Assembly (NCBI GenBank): GCA_012728875.1
Contig: JAAYEF010000009.1
Coordinates: forward strand, 21,088 to 85,087
Length of the DNA stretch: 64,000 bases
Direction of reading: 5' to 3'
Source: Candidatus Cloacimonadota bacterium
GTDB taxonomy: Bacteria; Cloacimonadota; Cloacimonadia; Cloacimonadales; Cloacimonadaceae
Shown here one piece after another: positions 35,189 through 42,787 of the stretch. Numbering within the stretch: position 1 is the stretch's first letter; each line of letters begins with the position of its first letter. The position numbers were made by a program, and so were the translations under genes. The notes below the pieces were generated by a model. The model had not been told where the DNA came from and made no database searches. It worked only from the letters and a program-made list of their open reading frames with translations.

Positions 35189-36916
35189 ATGAAAAAGACA
35201 CTGGTGTTATTCGCCTTGATCCTTGCCCTCGGCGCGGTGTATGGGCAAAACCTTGTTTACTATTGGAACTTCAACCAAAACACTCCGCCCACCGACACGA
35301 CATGGGGTCAACCCATCGAAGCGGCAATTGGAGATGCTGAAATCACCTACACGTTCACCGAAGCTTTTTCCTTTGCCGGAACCACGCTGAACGGCGTTGC
35401 CGGTGAAGTTAACGGCGGCAGCTTTGCCCCTCGCGGAGGTGCTGATACCGTGAACAACGGCGCCTACTTCACCATCCACGCTTCCACAGTGGGCTTGGAC
35501 AACATCGTGTTGAGCTATCCCACCCGCAGAACCACAACCGGTTTCAACACCCAGGAAGTGAAATATACCGTGAACGGCACCGACTGGCTCACAAAATATA
35601 CCCTGGACCTCACCGACTTTGAAAACAACTGGGTTGCCGGTCAGATGATGGAAGTGGACTTCAGCGGCACTCCCGGCGTGGCAAACAACCCGAACTTTGC
35701 CATCCGCGTGGTGCTGCAAGGCTGTTCCACAGCCGCTGGTAACAACCGCATCGACAACATCCGCATCACAGCAGCCTCTCAGGGCGCAGCTGCAGCCCCT
35801 GTCTTTGATCCTCCAGCCGGAGCTTTCACCCAGCCCATCAACGTGAGCATCAGCAGCAGCAGCCCGGGTGCCACAATCCGCTACACCACCGACGGCAGCA
35901 CCCCCAGCCAAAGCTCCCAGGCATACAGCACACCCATCCCGGTGACCACCACCACCACCATCAAAGCCATTGCCTATGCAGACGGACTTGATCCCAGCAC
36001 AGTTGCCACCGCGGTTTATATGTTCCCCGTTGTGGTGCAAAACATGACCCAGCTTCGGGCTCAAACCGCAGGAGACGGAACGGTTTACCTGGTTTCCGGA
36101 GAGGTGCTGCTCACCTTCAAACAAAGCTTCCGCAACCAAAAGTATGTGCAGGATGCCAATGCCGGCGTCTTGATTGACGACCCGGATGGAAAGATCACAT
36201 CCGTTTACCAGGTTGGCGACGGAATCACCGGCATCGTGGGAACCATCGCCTACTATGCAAACCTCCTGCAATTCACCCCCGTGGGAGACCCCGGTGCTGC
36301 CACTTCGCACAACAATGCGATCTTTGCACCCACCATCACCATCAACGAACTCAAAATGAATGTGGGAACCTATCAGGGAAGGCTCGTGCGCATTGCCAAC
36401 GCCAACTTTACAGCCAGCGGCACATTTGAAGTGGGTCAAAACTACACCCTGCAGGATGCCACCGGAACAGTTGCGTTCCGCACCACCTTCTATGACGTGG
36501 ACTACATCGGAACCGATATCCCCAGCGGGAACTTCAACATTTTGGTGCTGGTGAACCAGTTCAACCAGACTCCGCAGGTCACAGCCCGCGGTCTTGACGA
36601 CTGGAGCAGCACTGCAAACGAAGAAGAACTCAACGTTCCCATGCCCACCCAGTTGCTTGGAAACCATCCCAACCCCTTCAATCCTCACACCACCATCAGC
36701 TATCACAGCGCCAAAGCCGAGCCTGTCCAAATCGAGGTTTACAACACCAAGGGACAGATCGTGAAAACCTGGAACCTGGAAGCTGCCGAAGGCTTGAACA
36801 GCGTGAATTGGGACGGCCGCGACGACAGTGGAAACAGCGTTAGCAGCGGAGTTTACTACTATCGCATGCAGTCCGGAAAATACTCATCCACCCGCAAAAT
36901 GGTGTTGATGAAATAA
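35189..36916 (+). CDS. Secreted multidomain protein with chitobiase-C-like and OB-like domains and sorting domain
   Basis: 575 residues with a signal peptide (KTLVLFALILALGAVYG). Residues ~20-190 form a beta-sandwich. Residues ~200-285 match the chitobiase/hexosaminidase C-terminal module (PPAGAFTQPINVSISSSSPG, TIRYTTDGSTP, TTTIKAIAY). Residues ~290-470 resemble DUF5689-type OB domains (LVSGEVLLTFKQ, YVQDANAGVLIDD). The last ~90 residues are the FlgD-like sorting domain (LLGNHPNPFNPHTTISY ... SGVYYYRMQSGKYSSTRKM). It is probably secreted through a type IX-like pathway. GGAGGAATT precedes the ATG. Confidence 0.88.
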   Translation: MKKTLVLFALILALGAVYGQNLVYYWNFNQNTPPTDTTWGQPIEAAIGDAEITYTFTEAFSFAGTTLNGVAGEVNGGSFAPRGGADTVNNGAYFTIHASTVGLDNIVLSYPTRRTTTGFNTQEVKYTVNGTDWLTKYTLDLTDFENNWVAGQMMEVDFSGTPGVANNPNFAIRVVLQGCSTAAGNNRIDNIRITAASQGAAAAPVFDPPAGAFTQPINVSISSSSPGATIRYTTDGSTPSQSSQAYSTPIPVTTTTTIKAIAYADGLDPSTVATAVYMFPVVVQNMTQLRAQTAGDGTVYLVSGEVLLTFKQSFRNQKYVQDANAGVLIDDPDGKITSVYQVGDGITGIVGTIAYYANLLQFTPVGDPGAATSHNNAIFAPTITINELKMNVGTYQGRLVRIANANFTASGTFEVGQNYTLQDATGTVAFRTTFYDVDYIGTDIPSGNFNILVLVNQFNQTPQVTARGLDDWSSTANEEELNVPMPTQLLGNHPNPFNPHTTISYHSAKAEPVQIEVYNTKGQIVKTWNLEAAEGLNSVNWDGRDDSGNSVSSGVYYYRMQSGKYSSTRKMVLMK

Positions 36917-36956
36917 TTATGAAATCACAGCCGCCCTTGGGTGACTGAAAAACTGA

Positions 36957-37001
36957 GCCAGACAGCCTGCCGGAAACACGGTTGACTGTCTGGCTTTTTT
37001 T
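36957..37001 (+). terminator. Rho-independent terminator
   Basis: A 9-bp stem, GCCAGACAG / CTGTCTGGC, with a 20-nt loop and an immediately following T7 run. It ends the sorting-domain gene. The T run touches the first start codon of the next gene. Confidence 0.85.
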
Positions 37002-37919
37002 ATGAATATGAGATCACGTTCGCTTTCGCACCTGTTTTGCTTTTTGGCAATTTTGACTTGGTCCACCCATGAAATTTTGAGCAAGTTTGTGCATCTTTCG
37101 CCCTACACGCTCACAGCCTGGCGCTTTTTCATCGGAGGCTTGGTGATCCTGCCCTTTGCGCTGAAGGCTTTGCGGGATAATCCGCAAAAACCCAGGCTGA
37201 AAGACCTGGCCCTGATGGCTCTTTTGGGCATCCTGAATGTTTGCATCAGCATGCTTTTGTTGCAGGTTTCGGTTCACTATGGCAAGGCTTCCATCAGCGC
37301 GGTTCTGGTGAGCTCAAACCCCTTGTTTGTAAGCGTGTTTGCCATGCTTATCTTGCGTGAAAAGCTGAGCCTGCCGCAGATTTTGGGGCTCATCGTTGCC
37401 AGTGTGGGCATCATTTTGCTCATCTTTGGCGAAGTGGACTTTGGTGCAGACAAATATCTGAATCTGCCGCTCAGCTTTGTGTATGGATTGGGGGCTTCGC
37501 TCAGCTTTGGGCTGTATCTGGTGCTCACCAAAAAGACGGTGGAAAAGCATGGCAACGTGGTCACCAACGGGTTTTCATTCTTTTTTGGCGCCATCGTGCT
37601 TTTTGTGATCAATGCCATCATCGGCGAACCGCTCGGCTTTGAGCTGACTTTGGTCAATGCCGGGGCGATGTTCTGGTTCGGAGTGATCATTTCCGGGCTC
37701 AGCTATGTGCTATTTTTCGAGGGGGCCAAGCTCTTGGGAGCGGGAACCTCCTCCATGTATTTCTTTCTGAAGCCCGTTTTGGCATCGCTTTTGGCGCTCA
37801 TCGTCCTGAGTGAAAAACTGGCGCCGCTGCAATTGATCGCCATCGCGGTGATTGTTGGCGGGCTCACGCTGTCCCGGGTTTTGAAGCCTGCGCCAAGCCC
37901 TCGGAAAAGCAGGGCGTAA
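37002..37919 (+). CDS. EamA/DMT family transporter
   Basis: 305 residues with ten hydrophobic segments in two five-helix EamA repeats, each starting with a WxxxxxxxK-type stretch (LTWSTHEILSKFV; LGASLSFGLYLVLTKK). It probably exports amino acids, sugars or drugs; the substrate is unknown. The possible starts are the ATG at 37002, which abuts the terminator T run, and the one at 37008. Neither has a visible ribosome-binding site. Confidence 0.85.
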   Translation: MNMRSRSLSHLFCFLAILTWSTHEILSKFVHLSPYTLTAWRFFIGGLVILPFALKALRDNPQKPRLKDLALMALLGILNVCISMLLLQVSVHYGKASISAVLVSSNPLFVSVFAMLILREKLSLPQILGLIVASVGIILLIFGEVDFGADKYLNLPLSFVYGLGASLSFGLYLVLTKKTVEKHGNVVTNGFSFFFGAIVLFVINAIIGEPLGFELTLVNAGAMFWFGVIISGLSYVLFFEGAKLLGAGTSSMYFFLKPVLASLLALIVLSEKLAPLQLIAIAVIVGGLTLSRVLKPAPSPRKSRA

Positions 37920-37923
37920 AAAA

Positions 37924-37943
37924 GCCGGAAACCAGGTTCCGGC
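37924..37943 (-). terminator. Terminator after transketolase
   Basis: Stem GCCGGAA / TTCCGGC with a 6-nt loop, followed by T6 on the minus strand. It lies between the converging EamA and transketolase genes; the plus-strand side has only GGTTTGT, so it mainly serves the minus strand. Confidence 0.7.
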
Positions 37944-37968
37944 GGTTTGTATGAAGTTTTTGGCTGGC

Positions 37969-39864
37969 TTAATCCGCCAGCTCTTTTTTCACCTTTTCGA
38001 TCAGCGAATCCCTGTCCAAGCCAGCCCAGCGGTAGAGGTCTTTGGATGAACCGCTGCCGGCATAGGCTTCCACGCCGACCTTAACCAAGCGTGCGCTGAG
38101 ACTTTCATCGATCAAGCGGCTGGCCAGGACCGAGCCAAGGCCGCTGTGGACATTGTGGTCTTCCACGCTGAAGATCAGCCCTTGGGAGGCAGCTTTCCTC
38201 AGCACTTCAGCTTCGATAGCGAGCGGGGAAGAAACATAGATCAGTTGGACGAAAATCCCGCTTTCACGCAGGTGCTCAATCGCTTCGATCGCTGAACCCA
38301 CCGGGGTCCCCGTCACAAACATGGTGGCTTTGTTGCCCTCGCGGAGGACGTCGGCTTTGCCATATTCAAAGCTGTAGCCCATGTCGTAGAAGTTTTCGCC
38401 CTCCTCATTCTTGATGATGGGCAGTTTTGAGCGTCCCATCGCAACCACATAATTGCCGGGTTTGTCTATCAGCCAGCGGACGATGCGGTCGGTTTGGTTG
38501 GCGTCGGCGGGGCAGATCAGTCTGAAGCCAAAGAGGTTGCGAAGCAGCCCGATGTAGTCGATGCATTGGTGGGTTTTTCCATCTTCGCCCACATCCAAGC
38601 CCACGTGGGTGAGGATGGTCTTCAGGTTTGTGTGGTTGATGTCGTTGAGCCGCTGCATGTTATACACTTCGTCCAGCCCAAACATGCCGAAGTCCGCCCA
38701 CCAGGTTTGAATCCCGCAAGTGGAAATGGCTCCGCTCATCACGGCGGCGTTGTGTTCCATGATGCCGGATTGGATGAAGCGTTCGGGTGCGGCTTTCTCA
38801 AAATCGGCGGTTTTCACGCTGGTTTGAAGGTCGCAGTCCACCATCACGATGGGGGTGGGGTTTTCCAAATTCAAGAGTGCGAGGTCGGCAATCGCTTCGC
38901 CCCAGGCGCTGCGGTTGTCTGTGTTTTTTTCATAGACGATGGGCTGTCCCGCCTTCAGATCGGTTTTCAAGTCAAAAGCGCTGTGGTCGAAGCCGCCGGA
39001 GGGAGCCTTGAAAGCTTCCCGCATCCTGCGATACTCATCCAAGCGGTTGGGTTCGCCCAAAATCTCCAAAGCCTCCTTGAAGGGCTCTTCCCTCAGCGGT
39101 GCGCCGTGATATTGATTTTGGTTTTCCATGAAGGGGACGCCTTTGCCCATCACGGTTTTCGCCAAAATCATGGTGGGGACTTCCGCATTTTGAGCCTCGT
39201 CCAAAGCGGCAAAGATCTGTTCAAAATTGTGCCCGTCAATCTCCAAAACCTGCCAGCCGTCGCTTTCCCAGTTGGAGCGGATGTTTTGAGGCATCACGTC
39301 GAAGATGTTTCCGCTGATCTGCAGGCGGTTGTAGTCAACAATTGCGGTCAGGTTTTTCAGCTCATATTTTGCGGCAAAGCGGCGGGCTTCAGAGATCTGT
39401 CCTTTTTGCTGTTCGCCGTCGCCCATCATCACGTAAACCCTGTAGGGAATTTTGTTTACACGCGATGCCAGAGCCATTCCAGCACCCGCGGAAAGCCCCT
39501 GTCCCAGGTTTCCGCTGCTCCATTCCACGCCCGCAACTTCGCGTTCGATGTGGCCCTCATAGGGACTGCCAGCCAGCCTGAACTGCGAGATCACCTCATC
39601 CAGATTGTGATAGCCGTTCAGCGCCAGAGCGGAATAGACGGCGGGGGAGATGTGCCCATGCGAAACCACAATGCGGTCGCGCTGGGGCCAGAAAGGGTTT
39701 TTGGGGTCATGTTTGATAACGCTGTAGAGCGCCAAAAGGATGTCGATGGAAGACATTGAACCACCGGGGTGGCCGCTGTTGGGCAGGGTGGTCATGTGCA
39801 AAATGGCGGCACGGGCTACTGCAGCCTGCTCTTTCAGGGAAGTGATCTTGTCCGCTTGAATCAT
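37969..39864 (-). CDS. tkt: Transketolase
   Basis: 631 residues, one full-length chain. Residues ~30-45 GHPGGSMSSIDILLA, the TPP/Mg motif GDGEQQKGQISEARRF ... DYNRLQ near 150-180, IMEHNAAVMSGAIS with the catalytic Glu near 370, and the C-terminal transketolase domain (SVEDHNVHSGLGS). It shuttles two-carbon units in the non-oxidative pentose phosphate pathway. It stands alone in its unit. The gene is still GC-rich; the AT-rich region begins just upstream of it. Confidence 0.94.
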   Translation of the reverse strand: MIQADKITSLKEQAAVARAAILHMTTLPNSGHPGGSMSSIDILLALYSVIKHDPKNPFWPQRDRIVVSHGHISPAVYSALALNGYHNLDEVISQFRLAGSPYEGHIEREVAGVEWSSGNLGQGLSAGAGMALASRVNKIPYRVYVMMGDGEQQKGQISEARRFAAKYELKNLTAIVDYNRLQISGNIFDVMPQNIRSNWESDGWQVLEIDGHNFEQIFAALDEAQNAEVPTMILAKTVMGKGVPFMENQNQYHGAPLREEPFKEALEILGEPNRLDEYRRMREAFKAPSGGFDHSAFDLKTDLKAGQPIVYEKNTDNRSAWGEAIADLALLNLENPTPIVMVDCDLQTSVKTADFEKAAPERFIQSGIMEHNAAVMSGAISTCGIQTWWADFGMFGLDEVYNMQRLNDINHTNLKTILTHVGLDVGEDGKTHQCIDYIGLLRNLFGFRLICPADANQTDRIVRWLIDKPGNYVVAMGRSKLPIIKNEEGENFYDMGYSFEYGKADVLREGNKATMFVTGTPVGSAIEAIEHLRESGIFVQLIYVSSPLAIEAEVLRKAASQGLIFSVEDHNVHSGLGSVLASRLIDESLSARLVKVGVEAYAGSGSSKDLYRWAGLDRDSLIEKVKKELAD

Positions 39865-39981
39865 GTTCTCCTCGCTTTTTTATGGAAAATGAAGTGAATC
39901 CACATCAATAAAAGTTTGATCCACCAGTTTGAACAGCGTGGAAATATGTCAAGGGAAATGCGATTTTTGTGAGTCTGATGA

Positions 39982-40159
39982 ACCACGAATATACACGAAT
40001 TCTATGACTCCCACGAATGCTCACGAATACATAATAATGTAACTATAATAACGGTTGTATGTTATGGATATGTTTCCTGCGTTCGTAATCGTTCCCAAGT
40101 GTTTGAAAATAGGTGTGTATTCGTGTGAATTCGTAAAAACATCCGTGAATATTCGTGGT
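39982..40159. repeat. Inverted-repeat-bounded noncoding element
   Basis: 19-bp terminal inverted repeats, ACCACGAATATACACGAAT at 39982-40000 and its complement at 40141-40159, differing at two positions. Further CACGAAT copies lie inside. No gene inside. Unit length 178 bp, like a small MITE- or REP-like element or part of a larger fold-back. Confidence 0.6.
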
Positions 40160-40456
40160 CAATCTAAAATCCACTCGCTCCTTCATGCTGCCTTTTGTCT
40201 CACTCATGGCGCAGGCTAATGCAAATCCAGTAAACTGACTAATACTTTATGTAAGTGCCCCAAATTAGCCAATCTGATTGCCTTGTTTAGCATCCGAGGG
40301 GGAAAACCTAATACTCTAATGAAACAATGCCATGGAACAAATACGATCAGATAGAATACGCCTAAGAAATGAACCCGGTTGGTGCGCAAACTCCATTTCC
40401 TCCGTTTCATTGGAAATATAGGACGACGACATAAATTCTGTATGTTTGTTCTAGAG
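40160..40456. other. AT-rich intergenic sequence
   Basis: About 300 nt between the inverted-repeat element and the accessory operon, with AT content similar to the operon. A short minus-strand reading frame at 40216-40410 exists but is not supported by a ribosome-binding site or by similarity. Confidence 0.4.
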
Positions 40457-40996
40457 CTATTTCAGAAAGCAAACTAAGGCAATCATTATTACGGACACTA
40501 TCTGTAGAATTATCCCTGACGTTATGAACCTACTGAGTTTGTTCTGCTTAGTTACAATATCGGATAGGAAATCAATAAGCTTATCGCTAGGTATTAGAGG
40601 ATTATCATTGTGATATTTATTTATGTTTTCAACAGAATCATTCAACTTATTCAGATTATCATCTAGTCTTTTAACCATAGAAGATAATGACAGTTCTTCA
40701 TCACCATCGGTTGGTTGGATAGTCTGGGTAGCCACCCAAACATCTTTGAGTTGCTTGAAAAACGACGACTCAGGATCAGCCATAGGATCAATAGCATTCA
40801 TAAACTTCTGCTTAATCTTGTTTGCCTGTTTATAATCCTCCTCAATGTCCATGACTATTTTGTTATACTTTTTATTGAGGCTCGCTATTTCTTCATCCGT
40901 TTTTTTGTGTATTTCTTGGAGGTCGTGTAAAAATACTTCATTAAAGAAGTCCTTAATGTCGTTGTGAATCTCTTCAGAAAATGGTTTATTGCTCAT
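40457..40996 (-). CDS. Small coiled-coil protein with C-terminal membrane anchor (third gene of dynamin-like operon)
   Basis: 179 residues. Not recognised. Residues ~1-155 are charged helices with coiled-coil character (HKKTDEEIASLNKKYNKIV). The last ~22 residues form a single hydrophobic segment (ITSGIILQIVSVIMIALVCF) followed by one Lys, so the protein is tail-anchored. Its ATG overlaps the stop of the middle gene by 4 nt, meaning it is expressed with the two GTPases. It could serve as a membrane receptor or partner for them. The region is AT-rich. Confidence 0.75.
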   Translation of the reverse strand: MSNKPFSEEIHNDIKDFFNEVFLHDLQEIHKKTDEEIASLNKKYNKIVMDIEEDYKQANKIKQKFMNAIDPMADPESSFFKQLKDVWVATQTIQPTDGDEELSLSSMVKRLDDNLNKLNDSVENINKYHNDNPLIPSDKLIDFLSDIVTKQNKLSRFITSGIILQIVSVIMIALVCFLK

Positions 40997-42786
40997 CCTT
41001 CACACCTTTTTGCCTTAATTATTGTATTTGAAATGAAGTATGTCTCAAGAAGGAAATCTAGATTGGATATATAGCCATTATCAGACTCAGACTTCTTGCA
41101 TAAGTAATATTCCTTAAACTGGTTTTCAATGTTGTCAAAGTGTGTGTTACACAGATCAATTTGTGAAATACAGGTGTTTCTGTTTGACTCATACTCAGTG
41201 TGCAGTGTGTTAGCACTATTCTGCAGCATATTTATGTACCTGATATGCTTCTTCAAGAGATATCCAAGATGCTTGTCTATACTAGCATAAAGATCGTACA
41301 GGTAATTATTTTTACTTTCAACAAATGCATAGAGTCGTTTATTTAAATGCTCTATGACTTCATGAGGATAATCTGGATTTTTCCCCTTAATGAACAAGAA
41401 TACATTCTTTCTCTTTCTTGCGAAGATCTGGATCAATTCATTATCATCATCGATAGAAATGTGTTCTGATAATTTGCGTTTCTTTGCCTCGATCTCATTG
41501 ATCAAATTACTTTTAACAAGTTTGCTGTTCCTAAAAATGAAATCAATGAATTCGTTACATCTCTCATTGTAAGAATTAATGAGTTCCGGTAAAGTATAGG
41601 TATGCATGATGCCATAATTGTCAGGATTGTCCTTAAAGTAATTGATATCTTCGTACTTCTCTTGGCATAAATCGTCTTTCATCCCCTGAATGGTAGCCGC
41701 ATAATCAGTAGCAGTTGTTATCTTCTTTTCTATCTTTCTTATAGCATCATTATGAGAGATTTCCATTTCCATAAGTTTCTTTTCAACCTCATTTCTAATG
41801 TCAGAAAACTGAGATAAAATCTCTGTAGGCTGAGCACTCTGATTAATATCGTCTATTATAAGATGTATGAATCTATCCAATACTGGTTTAAGTTTATCTT
41901 TTAGTTCATACACTATCTTTTCCAATGTACTTCCTGCGTTGAATGCAAACAACTGATCGGGCTCAATTTCAGGTTTTAGGTTTAAGCCCCTGATTAATCT
42001 CATGTAATGCTCTCTTATCACTTCGACACACTTATTTACATCTTGTTGATCAAGTAATCCAGGTATCTCTTTTTGTTCAGTTTCCGACTGCGCGATATGT
42101 GTAAGGATAATCCTGGTCTTGCTTTTATATGTATGTGCCTGTTGATCAATAAAGCTTTGTTTCAATACTTCGGGCTTATCTTCAGGATTGACAAAGAATA
42201 TCCTTGTGGCCCGTTGAAGGTAATATCCAAATACTTTCCGAACTCTTGTATACTCAAAAACATCTCTAGGATAGTCGCCTGGTAAATCTATAATATCTAC
42301 ATCAATCAATAAACTCTCATCTTCAAAATAACTTGAAGGTATCCCTATTGACACTGAATATACTTTCTCCTTTGTTGAAAAGATCTCATCACGGACACCG
42401 GCGATCAGATTACTAAGTTCATTAAGTGTGCCGGCATAACTCTGTTGATAGTTAATGCCATCATAAGTAGTAAATGAAAAGCGATGATCATGCACTTTTG
42501 TGTATTTAAAAGCAGCAGGAGGGGTTGTTGGGTCACCAGCACCCCGACCACCGCAAAGAGCATTGTAGATGTTATAGAATTCTGAATCTTTGATTTGTAG
42601 TAATTTTAACACTACAGTCGTCTTGCCGCTTCTTGTGTGCCCGTACACTACAACGAATGCTTTTCTTGTTTCTTTCGTATCCGTGACAGGCAACTTAGTG
42701 CCAATCCCAACTTCACTCAACAATGAAACGACAGTCTCATTAAACCATTGATCGGCATTATCTTTGGCTATTATAAAAGTATTCAT
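40993..42786 (-). CDS. Dynamin-like P-loop GTPase (second gene of operon)
   Basis: 597 residues. The G domain shows Walker A/G1 GHTRSGKT (residues 49-56), a likely switch I G2 in DPTTPP (85-90), and G3 DLPG (167-170). The G4 place has ILTHIAQSE rather than NKxD. After residue ~300 the protein is long helices with coiled-coil character, as in dynamin stalks. There is no obvious membrane segment. I recognise the superfamily but not a named family. It lies 1 nt after the upstream gene and overlaps the downstream one by 4 nt. AT-rich codons set it apart from its neighbours. Confidence 0.8.
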   Translation of the reverse strand: MNTFIIAKDNADQWFNETVVSLLSEVGIGTKLPVTDTKETRKAFVVVYGHTRSGKTTVVLKLLQIKDSEFYNIYNALCGGRGAGDPTTPPAAFKYTKVHDHRFSFTTYDGINYQQSYAGTLNELSNLIAGVRDEIFSTKEKVYSVSIGIPSSYFEDESLLIDVDIIDLPGDYPRDVFEYTRVRKVFGYYLQRATRIFFVNPEDKPEVLKQSFIDQQAHTYKSKTRIILTHIAQSETEQKEIPGLLDQQDVNKCVEVIREHYMRLIRGLNLKPEIEPDQLFAFNAGSTLEKIVYELKDKLKPVLDRFIHLIIDDINQSAQPTEILSQFSDIRNEVEKKLMEMEISHNDAIRKIEKKITTATDYAATIQGMKDDLCQEKYEDINYFKDNPDNYGIMHTYTLPELINSYNERCNEFIDFIFRNSKLVKSNLINEIEAKKRKLSEHISIDDDNELIQIFARKRKNVFLFIKGKNPDYPHEVIEHLNKRLYAFVESKNNYLYDLYASIDKHLGYLLKKHIRYINMLQNSANTLHTEYESNRNTCISQIDLCNTHFDNIENQFKEYYLCKKSESDNGYISNLDFLLETYFISNTIIKAKRCEG

Positions 42787-42787
42787 G

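Noticed and set aside
35207..36730. A 507-codon open frame on the minus strand
   Set aside because: Antisense to the sorting-domain protein; Gly/Val/His-rich without motifs.
39982..40159. Possible replication-origin iterons (CACGAAT copies)
   Set aside because: The copies are in both orientations, unevenly spaced and part of a fold-back element; no DnaA boxes or replication gene next to them.
40216..40410. A 64-codon minus-strand frame with hydrophobic stretch
   Set aside because: No ribosome-binding site or recognisable family; may be chance in AT-rich sequence.
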